A stretch of 64,000 nt of DNA from Phocoenobacter atlanticus (GTDB taxonomy: Bacteria > Pseudomonadota > Gammaproteobacteria > Enterobacterales > Pasteurellaceae): the NCBI RefSeq assembly GCF_030764225.1, contig NZ_JASAXH010000005.1. The stretch is one strand, 5' to 3'. Below, in pieces: positions 26,189 to 34,494 of the stretch. The first letter of the stretch is position 1. Each line of letters begins with the position of its first letter. The translations under genes were made by a program, and so were the position numbers. The notes beneath the pieces were generated by a model. That model worked only from the letters and a program-made list of their open reading frames with translations. It was not told the origin of the DNA and did no database searches.

Positions 26189-27217
26189 ATGAAAATAATA
26201 CAAAGCCTCTTAGTTTTATTATGCTTCTTTTCACCAACCACAATGGCAAATGAATTGAGTGATGAAACTACTAAAGAAATGCCAAATTTTCAACATAAAG
26301 ATTGGGAGTTGGCTTGTGATAATACAGGAACTTGTCGAGCAGCAGGGTATAACCCTGAAAGTGAATATGAAAATCTTGTTTCTGTTATGTTGACTCGAAA
26401 AGCAGGAAATAAACAAAAAGTAAGTGCAGAGATTCAATTTAGGACAACTGCTTCTTATGGCGGTGATTTTTGTCCTAGAGAGGTCTATTTTGTTATAAAT
26501 CGTAAAGGACAAGGTGATATTCGCCTATCGAAAGCCTGTACTGGTAAGTTGAATAAAAAGCAAACTCAAGCATTATTAAATGCGTTGAAAAAGGTAAGTG
26601 TCATCAAATTTGGAACAAAGAGAGATACCTTTATCCTTTCCGATCAAGGGGCAACAGCAGTATTATTAAAAATGGACGAATATCAGAAACGAGTAGGTAA
26701 GCCGTCTGCCTTAATTAAAAAAGGTAAAAGTAAAGAAGCAGTTTTACAACCAAAAGCCAAGCCAATTATTACTATTCCTGTGATGCCAAAAGCTAAAAAA
26801 CACTTAACGTTTGGTTTATTAAAAAGTAACCTAAAAAAACAGTTAAATAAACTTCCTTGTGATTTCGTAAATAAAAATACCGATATTTGGGCTTATGCTT
26901 TAAATGATAAACAGTCACTGTTAGAAATACCTTGTATGATGGGAGCTTATAATTATTCTGCTTATTATGTGGTGGTTGATAAGCAATTAAATGAAGTACA
27001 GGCTACTGTAGGTGAGGGGAATGGTTATGAGAATGGCATTATTTCAGGTTATTGGAAAGGACGTGGCGTAGGGGATTGTTGGTATTCAAATGAGTACGCT
27101 TGGAATGGTGAAAAGTTTGTTTTAAGTAATGACTCTTATGCTGGAATGTGTCGTGGTTTTCCTGGTGGTGTTTGGGATTTACCGAGTTATTTGAGTGAAG
27201 TTAAACGATTGAAATAA
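26189..27217 (+). CDS. DUF1176 domain-containing secreted protein
   Basis: 342 residues with a Sec signal peptide ending near TMANE. The DUF1176 pattern is clear: HKDWELACDNTGTCRAAGY near residue 36, and a Cys-rich C-terminal half ending in GKGVGDCW-like GRGVGDCWYS and MCRGFPGG. Probably periplasmic; function unknown in the family. TATAAT upstream (about 26126) and an uptake word precede it. Monocistronic by spacing. Confidence 0.85.
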   Translation: MKIIQSLLVLLCFFSPTTMANELSDETTKEMPNFQHKDWELACDNTGTCRAAGYNPESEYENLVSVMLTRKAGNKQKVSAEIQFRTTASYGGDFCPREVYFVINRKGQGDIRLSKACTGKLNKKQTQALLNALKKVSVIKFGTKRDTFILSDQGATAVLLKMDEYQKRVGKPSALIKKGKSKEAVLQPKAKPIITIPVMPKAKKHLTFGLLKSNLKKQLNKLPCDFVNKNTDIWAYALNDKQSLLEIPCMMGAYNYSAYYVVVDKQLNEVQATVGEGNGYENGIISGYWKGRGVGDCWYSNEYAWNGEKFVLSNDSYAGMCRGFPGGVWDLPSYLSEVKRLK

Positions 27218-27281
27218 GTTGTACTCAATAATTAAGCTGAGTATAATTATTTTTAGCTTATAAGTAATAAAAGGGGAAAAT

Positions 27282-27512
27282 ATGCAAGCAATATATTTAA
27301 AAGACAATATTTCTGAAGAGCAATATCAAATGGCGGTACGGGTGCTAGAAGCAATGAATATTGGCGTTGAACGAGCAGAGAAGAAGCTATCTGAAAGTGA
27401 GACCAAAATGAGCAAAGAAGCCTTTTATGCAAAAATTGACAGAGGATTAAACACGCCTTTGGAACAGTGTCGAGAATTGAACGGAGAATATAAAAAGGAA
27501 TTATTTGGTTAA
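27282..27512 (+). CDS. Probable antitoxin of a YoeB-type pair
   Basis: 76 residues. The stop overlaps the start of the downstream toxin gene, the usual toxin-antitoxin arrangement. The sequence is not a clear YefM/Phd antitoxin: a short N-terminus MQAIYLKDNISEEQYQM is followed by charged helices ending KKELFG. Antitoxin role is inferred from position. A GGGG-type ribosome site precedes ATG 27282. Confidence 0.7.
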   Translation: MQAIYLKDNISEEQYQMAVRVLEAMNIGVERAEKKLSESETKMSKEAFYAKIDRGLNTPLEQCRELNGEYKKELFG

Positions 27513-27790
27513 TGACTTATACAATAATAGTTACACCTGATGCAGAGAAGGATCTAAAAAAGCATAAAAAATATGGTAATAAAAAATTGCTCAAAAAAAT
27601 TCAACATTTTTTAGAGGAAATTACAATTCACCCTAGAACTGGTACAGGACAGGTTGAGCGTTTAAAACATTATAGTGAACGTGAAATTTATTCACGAAGA
27701 ATTGATAAAGAGCACCGTTTAGTTTATGAAATTAGAGATGATAAAGTGATTGTTATTCTAATCAGTGCCTATGGACATTATGAAAATTGA
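27512..27790 (+). CDS. Txe/YoeB-family mRNA interferase toxin
   Basis: 92 residues in the RelE-like fold. The YoeB-type end is well conserved: HPRTGTGQVERLKHY, IYSRRIDKEHRLVYEI and the final SAYGHY. Family toxins cleave mRNA at the ribosome. It overlaps the preceding gene by one base, so the pair is co-translated. It is followed by inverted uptake words. Confidence 0.88.
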   Translation: MTYTIIVTPDAEKDLKKHKKYGNKKLLKKIQHFLEEITIHPRTGTGQVERLKHYSEREIYSRRIDKEHRLVYEIRDDKVIVILISAYGHYEN

Positions 27791-27795
27791 GAGGA

Positions 27796-27851
27796 TAGCG
27801 GTCACTTATTTTGAGTTTTTTGCAAATTTAAAAAATAAAGATACCGCTTGT
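27796..27851. repeat. Inverted uptake-signal words behind the toxin gene
   Basis: AGCGGTCA near 27797 and ACCGCTTGT at 27843-27851 (reverse complement ACAAGCGGT) flank TTTGCAAA. A likely terminator between convergent genes and also a DNA-uptake word. Confidence 0.55.
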
Positions 27852-27861
27852 TCTCTATTTA

Positions 27862-28233
27862 TTAATGAAAAGTATTTAAAAAAGATTGATAATCTAGTAT
27901 AAACTTTTCAAAATCATCAATCCCGCATACGGCAATGCTTTCTTGGGTATAAAGTTGAAAATCCTCTTCAATATCATCAGAATAATTATCAAGCATTAAA
28001 CTGTTTGCTTTCGCCATTACTTCATCATCATTAATATAAAGACTGTATTCTTTTCCAATTAAATGCCATTCAAAAGGGCTTGGATAAGTTGCTTTACATT
28101 GAGTAATTTTATCTAAAATAATGGGAAGATGGGCTTCTTCAAGTTCATTATTTAGCCAAGAAGCAAAAGCCTCATATTCCATTGAACATTTTGCGACAAT
28201 GTTATACGCCATTCGAGTAAATTGATAATCCAT
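27862..28233 (-). CDS. YacL family (UPF0231) protein
   Basis: 123 residues. The family pattern matches E. coli YacL: MDYQFTRM at the start, EYEAFASWLNNEL, GKEYSLYINDDEVMAKANSL, and the end ESIAVCGIDDFEKFILDYQ. Cytoplasmic, acidic; function unknown. It lies 56 bases downstream of fnr on the same strand and may be co-transcribed. Confidence 0.85.
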   Translation of the reverse strand: MDYQFTRMAYNIVAKCSMEYEAFASWLNNELEEAHLPIILDKITQCKATYPSPFEWHLIGKEYSLYINDDEVMAKANSLMLDNYSDDIEEDFQLYTQESIAVCGIDDFEKFILDYQSFLNTFH

Positions 28234-28289
28234 TTTTTATTCCTCATATTTTTAAGCGGTATGATTGTTGTTATTTTTTACAAATTTTA

Positions 28290-29057
28290 TTATGCAGTTT
28301 GAACAATAGGGATTTGAGGTTTAGTAGAACCTGCCATCTCAGTTAATTGTTCCATCTCATTAATAGTAATGTATTTTCCCTGAACAGAAATCATTCCTGA
28401 TTTTTGAAAACGACTAAGTAAACGGCTAATGGTTTCAATAGTCAAGCCAAGATAATTACCAATGTCACCTCGAGTCATTGTTAAACGAAATTCGCGAGCA
28501 GAGAAGCCTCGAGCAAAGTAACGCTGAGATAGATTGTATAAAAAAGCGGCTAATTTTTCTTCTGCATTCATTCTAGAAAGTAATAAAATCATCTCTTGAT
28601 CATTTCTTATTTCATTACTCATTAAACGCATAATTTGATGTCGAATTTTTGGCATTTTACTTGAAAGATCATCTAAAATGTCAAAGGGGATTTCACAAAT
28701 CATTGAGGTTTCAAGTGCTTGGGCAAAGCCGATATGAGTCATTGTATTGATAGCATCGAAACCAATTAAATCTCCGGGAAGATGAAAAGCGGTAATTTGC
28801 TCTTCACCATTTTCGCTTAATGTGTAATTTTTAATTGTACCTGAACGAATAGCATAGAGTGATTGTAAGGGATCGCCTGATTTAAAGATAATTTGAGATT
28901 TTTGGATAGGTTTTTTTCGCTCAATAATATTATCTAGTTGATTTAATTCGTGATCGTTAAGGGTAAAAGGTAAACATAACTGACTAATATTACAATTTTG
29001 ACAGTGGATCGAGCTGTATTTATGTTTAGATATTTTCGATTCTGATATAATTTTCAT
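28290..29057 (-). CDS. fnr: Oxygen-responsive transcription regulator FNR
   Basis: Global switch to anaerobic metabolism. 255 residues. Iron-sulfur ligands are Cys19, Cys22 and Cys28 in HCQNCNISQLC plus Cys121 in SMICEIPF. The cAMP-fold sensor is followed by a helix-turn-helix with GDIGNYLGLTIETISRLLSR, including the E-x2-S-R contacts that read TTGAT. An FNR-like box lies in its own upstream region (29088), suggesting autoregulation. It likely controls torYZD and possibly ccm in this window. Confidence 0.96.
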   Translation of the reverse strand: MKIISESKISKHKYSSIHCQNCNISQLCLPFTLNDHELNQLDNIIERKKPIQKSQIIFKSGDPLQSLYAIRSGTIKNYTLSENGEEQITAFHLPGDLIGFDAINTMTHIGFAQALETSMICEIPFDILDDLSSKMPKIRHQIMRLMSNEIRNDQEMILLLSRMNAEEKLAAFLYNLSQRYFARGFSAREFRLTMTRGDIGNYLGLTIETISRLLSRFQKSGMISVQGKYITINEMEQLTEMAGSTKPQIPIVQTA

Positions 29058-29087
29058 AAAATTAAGCTTTCCCTAAATACTAAAAAT

Positions 29088-29101
29088 TTGATTTAGAACA
29101 A
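29088..29101. promoter_or_regulatory. FNR-like box between fnr and the divergent small gene
   Basis: TTGATTTAGAACAA, 9 of 10 consensus positions, the same deviation as the torY box. It is placed to regulate fnr and/or the divergent 29178 gene. TATAAT at 29122-29127 could serve the plus-strand genes. Confidence 0.5.
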
Positions 29102-29177
29102 ATTTTAACACTATTTTAGGGTATAATGAAAGTATGATTTTTATTAATTTAATGAAATATTATTTCAGGAGAATAAA

Positions 29178-29279
29178 ATGCCAGCAGAAAAATTAACAAA
29201 GAAAAGATTAATTCAAATTATTATAATATTGATTATTCTTGTAGGTGCTTTTATTTATCGTACTTATTACCCTCATTAG
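29178..29279 (+). CDS. 33-residue single-helix membrane peptide
   Basis: Reads MPAEKLTKKRLIQ, then a hydrophobic helix IIIILIILVGAFIYRTY, ending YPH. AGGAG at 29167-29171 is 6 bases from the ATG, a strong translation signal. A basic N-terminus followed by one membrane helix predicts an inner-membrane peptide with the N-terminus inside. It is divergent from fnr behind an FNR-like box and 9 bases ahead of the DUF817 gene, so probably in one operon. Function unknown. Confidence 0.65.
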   Translation: MPAEKLTKKRLIQIIIILIILVGAFIYRTYYPH

Positions 29280-29288
29280 GATATAAAA

Positions 29289-30128
29289 ATGCTTAATCAA
29301 ATTGATCATTGGTTAATGATGCCACACAAAATCAAAGCGTTAACAGGAATAAAACGTTTTTTTGTCGAATTATGCTTTTTTTGTTTAAAAGAGTTAAGGG
29401 CGTGTCTATTTGCTGGATTATTTTTTATTGCAATATTTATCATTCCAAGAGCTGGATTACTGGGCATTCCTCGTTATGATCTGTTGCTGATTTTTGCGAT
29501 TAGTTTACAAGCATTAATGCTATTTTTTAAACTGGAAACATTTGATGAATTAAAAGCGATTACTATATTTCATATTGTCGGTTTTGCCTTAGAAGTCTTT
29601 AAAACATCAAGTAGTGTCCAATCTTGGGCGTATCCTGATTTTGGATATACCAAATTATTTGGCGTCCCCCTTTTTAGTGGCTTTATGTATGCAGCAGTCG
29701 GAAGTTATATTATTCAAGCGTGGCGTTTACTTGATCTTAAAGTAATAAATTATCCTCCATACTGGTTAGCGACGTTAGCTTCAGTCTGTATTTATATTAA
29801 CTTTTTCACTCATCATTATATCGGTGATTATCGTTGGTATTTAGCCTGTTTTGTATTAGGGTTATATGCTCAAACAAAAGTATATTTTACGTCTTATGAT
29901 AAACAGCGAAGTATGCCGTTGTTAGTCTCTTTTGGATTAATTGGATTTTTTATTTGGTTGGCTGAAAATATAGGAACATTTGCAGGAATATGGCGTTACC
30001 CAAATCAATTAAATCATTGGTCTATGGTACATATCGGCAAATGGGGAGCGTGGGCATTATTAGTGATTATGACTTTTACTATTGTTGCGAATTTAAAACA
30101 TATTAAAAAAACCATTAAAGGAATTTAG
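29289..30128 (+). CDS. DUF817 family integral membrane protein
   Basis: 279 residues with about eight membrane helices. Family motifs: KELRACLFAGLFF, the central FKTSSSVQSWAYPDFG and YTKLFGVPLFSGFMYAAVGS, and a later WLAENIGTFAGIWRYP. Possible membrane enzyme or transporter; function not known. It follows the 33-residue peptide gene by 9 bases. A GC-rich hairpin repeat starts directly behind its stop. Confidence 0.85.
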   Translation: MLNQIDHWLMMPHKIKALTGIKRFFVELCFFCLKELRACLFAGLFFIAIFIIPRAGLLGIPRYDLLLIFAISLQALMLFFKLETFDELKAITIFHIVGFALEVFKTSSSVQSWAYPDFGYTKLFGVPLFSGFMYAAVGSYIIQAWRLLDLKVINYPPYWLATLASVCIYINFFTHHYIGDYRWYLACFVLGLYAQTKVYFTSYDKQRSMPLLVSFGLIGFFIWLAENIGTFAGIWRYPNQLNHWSMVHIGKWGAWALLVIMTFTIVANLKHIKKTIKGI

Positions 30129-30138
30129 CCCCCTTCCT

Positions 30139-30260
30139 GGCCTCCCCCCGCAAGCGGAGGGAGGATTTTTTTCACGAAGTTCCCTCCCCCGCAAACGGAG
30201 GGAGGATTTTTTTCACGAAGTTCCCTCCTCCGCTTGCGGGGGAGGGCTAGGGAGGGGGGA
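30139..30260. repeat. GC-rich hairpin repeat cluster: two direct units and one inverted
   Basis: CGCAAGCGGAGGGAGG with a TTTTTTTCACGAAGTTCCCTC tail-type spacer occurs twice with a 41-base period (from about 30150 and 30191; the second has CAAACGG). An inverted unit follows (CCCTCCTCCGCTTGCGGG and AGGGCTAGGGAGGGGGG). The cluster can fold into a long stem. A related copy lies at 44284. It contrasts sharply with the AT-rich surroundings and looks like a dispersed palindromic element. Confidence 0.8.
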
Positions 30261-30438
30261 GCTTGTACCTTTTGCGATGTCATTGCTATTAATTTTTTCA
30301 AAATCAATAGTTAAAACCTTATGAACAACCCTAATTAAGCTCAAGATAACACAATTATTTCATTGAATTTATGGTTAAATTTCTGTATATTTAGCGGGTT
30401 ATTATTTACCTATTCTTAATTAAAACGGATGCTAAAAT

Positions 30439-31506
30439 ATGTTAAAAAAGTTTCGTGGATTATTCTCAAATGATCTTTCCATTGATTTGGGAACAGCAAA
30501 TACCCTTATTTATGTAAAAGGACAAGGCATTGTTCTTAATGAACCATCAGTAGTTGCAGTGCGTCAAGACAGAGCGATGTCAACTAAAAGTATTGCAGCG
30601 GTGGGCTCAAATGCAAAACTAATGTTAGGTCGTACACCAAAAAGTATCAATGCCATTAGACCAATGAAAGATGGTGTGATTGCAGATTTTGATGTGACAG
30701 AAAAAATGTTGCAATACTTTATTAAGCAAGTACACAGTAGCAATTTTTTACGTCCAAGTCCTCGCGTTGTTGTTTGTGTACCCGCAGGTGCAACACAAGT
30801 TGAGCGTAAAGCAATTAAAGAGGCCACGATTAGAGCGGGAGCAAGAGAAGTTCATCTTATTGAAGAACCTATGGCTGCGGCAATTGGCGCTGGACTACCT
30901 GTTCACGAAGCAACGGGTTCAATGGTTATTGATATCGGTGGTGGAACAACAGAAGTTGCAGTACTTTCATTAAATGGCATTGTTTATTCTTCTTCAGTAA
31001 GAATTGGTGGTGATAAGTTTGATGATGCTATTATCGCTTATGTTCGTCGTAATTTTGGTTCTGCAATTGGTGAAACAACGGCTGAAAGAATTAAAAAAGA
31101 GCTTGCAACGGCTTATATTATCAAAGATGAGGATGGTGGTTGTAGTCAAATTAGTACCACAGATGTTCACGGTCATAACCTCGCAGAAGGGGCTCCAAGA
31201 AAGTTTGAATTAACCTCTAAAGATGTGCTTGAAGCGATTGAGCAACCTTTAAATGGTATTGTTGATGCGGTGAAAGGCGTGTTAGAACGTTGCCCTCCAG
31301 AGCTTGCTGCAGATATTTTTGAACGAGGAATGGTATTAACTGGTGGTGGAGCATTGTTGAAAAACTTAGATATTTTACTTTCAGAAGCTTGTGGTGTCCC
31401 TGTTATTGTTGCTGAAGATCCTCTTATTTGTGTTGCACTTGGTGGTGGAAAAGCATTAGATATCATTGATATGCACGGTGGTGATATTTTCCTTGATGAT
31501 AATTAA
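30439..31506 (+). CDS. mreB: Rod shape-determining protein MreB
   Basis: Bacterial actin that guides lateral cell-wall synthesis. 355 residues. Phosphate-1 motif SIDLGTANTLIYVKG, IEEPMAAAIGAGLPV, the phosphate-2 region MVIDIGGGTTEVAVLS, and LTGGGALLKNLD. First gene of mreBCD. A hairpin between mreB and mreC (31522-31553) may lower mreCD expression. Confidence 0.97.
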   Translation: MLKKFRGLFSNDLSIDLGTANTLIYVKGQGIVLNEPSVVAVRQDRAMSTKSIAAVGSNAKLMLGRTPKSINAIRPMKDGVIADFDVTEKMLQYFIKQVHSSNFLRPSPRVVVCVPAGATQVERKAIKEATIRAGAREVHLIEEPMAAAIGAGLPVHEATGSMVIDIGGGTTEVAVLSLNGIVYSSSVRIGGDKFDDAIIAYVRRNFGSAIGETTAERIKKELATAYIIKDEDGGCSQISTTDVHGHNLAEGAPRKFELTSKDVLEAIEQPLNGIVDAVKGVLERCPPELAADIFERGMVLTGGGALLKNLDILLSEACGVPVIVAEDPLICVALGGGKALDIIDMHGGDIFLDDN

Positions 31507-31521
31507 ACTATTATTAACAGT

Positions 31522-31553
31522 AGTTGGTAGTGGAAAAATCGCCATTACCAACT
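31522..31553 (+). terminator. Hairpin between mreB and mreC
   Basis: AGTTGGTAGTGG and CCATTACCAACT pair over 12 bases with one G-T pair, followed by CCTTTTATAATTTC. Probably a partial terminator or processing site. Confidence 0.55.
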
Positions 31554-31581
31554 CCTTTTATAATTTCATTTCTCTATTGTA

Positions 31582-32574
31582 ATGAAGCTAATATTTTCCA
31601 AGTTGCCTTCACTAGGCGTTCGTTTATTTTTTGCCATTGTTTTTTCTATTGCGTTAATTGTATCTGATGGTCGTAGTAATATGATAATTCAAGTACGTAA
31701 CGTGTTGGAAACAACAGTGAGTGTGTTGTATTATTTTGCAAATACCCCTCGAATTATTCTTGATGGAGTCAGTAATAATTTTATTGATAGTTCCAAATTA
31801 CAGCTAGAAAATAAAATGTTAAAAGAACAACTTCGAGAGAAAAATGCGAGTTTATTACGTTTTGAACAATTAAAAGTTGAAAATCAACGTTTACGGTTAC
31901 TCTTAAGCTCTCCGCTACGTCAAGATGAATACAAAAAAGTAGCTGAAGTGCTTACAGCTGAAATAGATACCTATCGTCAGCAAGTTGTGATTAATCAAGG
32001 GCGACAAAGTGGTGTATTTATAGGACAACCTGTTATTGATGAGTTAGGTATTGTTGGACAAGTGATTTCTGTAGGGGAAACGACTAGTCGAGTGTTATTG
32101 ATTACCGATTCTTTACATTCAATTCCTGTACAGGTATTACGAAACGATGTGCGTACTATTATTAATGGTTCGGGGCAGAATAACGAATTATTCATTGATG
32201 CTTTACCTCGAACTGTAGATATAGTAAAAGGTGATATTTTAGTCACCTCAGGTTTAGGTGGACGTTTTCCAGAAGGATATCCTGTTGCGGTGATTGAGTC
32301 AGTTTCAAATACAAGAAAAGCACATTTTGCCCGAATTGTTGCTCGTCCATTGGCTTCATTTAATCATTTGCGTCATTTATTACTCTTATGGCCAACAAAC
32401 GAAGAGTTACGCAACATTAAAAAGCTTTCTGCACAAGATGTAAGAAATGTAGTTAATGAACGTCGTACTTTCGCTAATCCACTATCTTATTCAAAACCAA
32501 CAAAAAAAATAAAAATACAGGTGAAATTACCAGAGCCAGAAAAAGGACAAGGAATAACGAATAATGAAAACTAA
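31582..32574 (+). CDS. mreC: Rod shape-determining protein MreC
   Basis: Bitopic inner-membrane protein linking MreB to periplasmic wall enzymes. 330 residues. Membrane helix at about 12-30, coiled coil about 72-112 (LQLENKMLKEQLREKNASL), then the beta-barrel domain with NQGRQSGVFIGQPV and VTSGLGGRFPEGYPV. It overlaps mreD by 11 bases. Confidence 0.96.
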   Translation: MKLIFSKLPSLGVRLFFAIVFSIALIVSDGRSNMIIQVRNVLETTVSVLYYFANTPRIILDGVSNNFIDSSKLQLENKMLKEQLREKNASLLRFEQLKVENQRLRLLLSSPLRQDEYKKVAEVLTAEIDTYRQQVVINQGRQSGVFIGQPVIDELGIVGQVISVGETTSRVLLITDSLHSIPVQVLRNDVRTIINGSGQNNELFIDALPRTVDIVKGDILVTSGLGGRFPEGYPVAVIESVSNTRKAHFARIVARPLASFNHLRHLLLLWPTNEELRNIKKLSAQDVRNVVNERRTFANPLSYSKPTKKIKIQVKLPEPEKGQGITNNEN

Positions 32575-33055
32575 TATTATTTTTAAGTTATCTGTATTGT
32601 TTATTATTTTTATCATAGCTTTTATTCTAGAAATAATGCCATGGCCAACAAATTTACAGGGGTTTAGACCTGCTTGGGTTGTGTTATTAACTATTTATTG
32701 GGTTCTTGCATTGCCTCAAAAAATTAATATTGGTACTGCTTTTGTTATTGGCATTGTGTGGGATCTTGTTCTTGGTTCGGTACTTGGCATCCATGCTCTG
32801 GTACTTTCTATTGCCATTTATGTAATTGCAAAACACCATCTTATTCTACGGAATATGTCATTATTACTTCAAGCAATACTAGTAATGGGTTATGTGGCTC
32901 TTATTAAAATAATGATATTCTTTGTAGAATTAATTTTACATAATGTGAGTTTTCATTCTCAAGAATTACTCGGTGCTGTTATTAGTGGTTTACTATGGCC
33001 GTGGATTTATCTTTTAATGCGACAAATTCGTCGAGGTCTTTGGTTAACAGAATGA
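32564..33055 (+). CDS. mreD: Rod shape-determining protein MreD
   Basis: Five- to six-helix membrane protein of the elongasome, 163 residues. PAWVVLLTIYWVLALP and IGIVWDLVLGSVLGIHAL fit the family. It starts inside mreC. Its stop overlaps the rarA start (ATGA at 33052). Confidence 0.93.
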   Translation: MKTNIIFKLSVLFIIFIIAFILEIMPWPTNLQGFRPAWVVLLTIYWVLALPQKINIGTAFVIGIVWDLVLGSVLGIHALVLSIAIYVIAKHHLILRNMSLLLQAILVMGYVALIKIMIFFVELILHNVSFHSQELLGAVISGLLWPWIYLLMRQIRRGLWLTE

Positions 33056-34389
33056 GTAGTTTAGCCTTTGATTTTTCAGATGATTTTCGTCCTCTTTCCG
33101 CAAGAATGCGTCCTCGTGATTTAAGTGAATATATTGGACAATCTCATCTTATTAATAAAGATAAGCCTTTATATAAAGCGATAGAAAAAGGTTATGCTCA
33201 TTCTATGATCTTCTGGGGACCTCCCGGTACAGGAAAAACAACCTTAGCAGAAATTATAGCTCATCATTTAGATGCTGAAGTTGAAAGACTTTCTGCAGTA
33301 ACCAGCGGTATAAAAGAAATTCGAGAAGCGATAGCAACAGCTAAAATAAATAAACAAACAGGTAGACAAACATTGCTCTTTGTTGATGAAGTTCATCGTT
33401 TTAATAAAAGTCAGCAAGACGCTTTTTTACCTCATATTGAAGATGGCACTATTATTTTTATTGGAGCAACTACTGAAAACCCTTCTTTCGAGCTAAATAA
33501 TGCCTTGCTTTCACGTACTCGAATTTATATTCTAAAATCTCTTACGGATACAGAAATTCTACAAGTATTGACTACTGCTTTAAATGACAAAGAAAGAGGT
33601 TTCGGTGGACAATCTTTTTTGATTAAAGATGACGTGCTCACTTTATTAGCTGATTATGTAAATGGAGATGCTCGTTTTGCATTGAATTGCTTAGAGTTAA
33701 TGTCAGATATGGCAACACAGCAAGGCAAAGATAAAATTTTAGATAAAATATTGCTAACAGAAGTATTAGGAGAGCGACAGGCTCGTTTTGATAAAGGCGG
33801 TGATCGTTATTATGATTTAATTTCTGCACTCCATAAATCGATTAGAGGTTCATCACCGGATGCCGCTTTATATTGGTATGCCCGTATTTTAACAGTAGGC
33901 GGTGATCCTCTTTACGTCGCACGTCGATTATTGGCAATTGCTTCAGAGGATATTGGCAATGCCGATCCAAGAGCAATGCAAATTGCGATTAATGCTTGGG
34001 ATTGTTATACTCGAGTGGGTGCTTATGAAGGTGAAAGAGCGATTGCACAAGCGGTTATTTATTTAGCAGTTTCTGCAAAAAGTAATGCAGTTTATACTGC
34101 TTTCAATGAAGCAAAACGCCTTGTTGAGGAAACGAAAGACTACGATGTACCTCCTCATTTACGCAATGCACCAACAAAATTAATGGAAAACCTTGGTTAC
34201 GGGGCAGAGTATCGCTATGCACATAATGAACCTAATGCTTATGCAGCAGGTGAAAACTATTTTCCTATTGAATTAAAAGATACTCAATTTTATCATCCAA
34301 CAGAGCGTGGTTTAGAAAAACAAATCAAAGAAAAATTAGACTGGTTGAAGAGAGAAGATCAGCAAAGTAATGAAAAGCGTTATAAGTAA
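33052..34389 (+). CDS. rarA: Replication-associated recombination ATPase RarA (MgsA)
   Basis: AAA+ ATPase acting at stalled replication forks. 445 residues from ATG 33052, matching E. coli RarA (MSNLSLDFSD versus MSSLAFDFSD); a longer frame into mreD is not supported. Walker A GPPGTGKTT, Walker B VDEVHRFNKSQQDAFLPHIE, and GATTENPSFELNNALLSR. The ATGA overlap couples it to mreD. Its last bases begin an inverted uptake-word pair. Confidence 0.95.
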   Translation: MSSLAFDFSDDFRPLSARMRPRDLSEYIGQSHLINKDKPLYKAIEKGYAHSMIFWGPPGTGKTTLAEIIAHHLDAEVERLSAVTSGIKEIREAIATAKINKQTGRQTLLFVDEVHRFNKSQQDAFLPHIEDGTIIFIGATTENPSFELNNALLSRTRIYILKSLTDTEILQVLTTALNDKERGFGGQSFLIKDDVLTLLADYVNGDARFALNCLELMSDMATQQGKDKILDKILLTEVLGERQARFDKGGDRYYDLISALHKSIRGSSPDAALYWYARILTVGGDPLYVARRLLAIASEDIGNADPRAMQIAINAWDCYTRVGAYEGERAIAQAVIYLAVSAKSNAVYTAFNEAKRLVEETKDYDVPPHLRNAPTKLMENLGYGAEYRYAHNEPNAYAAGENYFPIELKDTQFYHPTERGLEKQIKEKLDWLKREDQQSNEKRYK

Positions 34390-34430
34390 GCGGTATCATT
34401 TCTAATTTAACTAATATTATAATACCGCTT
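34388..34430. repeat. Inverted uptake-signal words after rarA
   Basis: AAGCGGTAT (34388-34396) and ATACCGCTT (34422-34430) are perfect inverted 9-mers overlapping the rarA stop. They can fold as a terminator. Confidence 0.6.
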
Positions 34431-34451
34431 GAACTATTTTTATTTACTCAT

Positions 34452-34494
34452 ATTCTCTTACTCTCAAATAAAGATAGAGTAAGAGAATTTTTTA
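34452..34494. terminator. Bidirectional terminator between rarA and plsB
   Basis: ATTCTCTTACTCT (34452-34464) pairs with AGAGTAAGAGAAT (34476-34488), followed by TTTTTTATT. It separates the convergent genes. Confidence 0.8.

Noticed and set aside
32995..33051. rarA start inside mreD
   Set aside because: The extra residues have no family similarity; ATG 33052 matches E. coli RarA and overlaps the mreD stop as ATGA.
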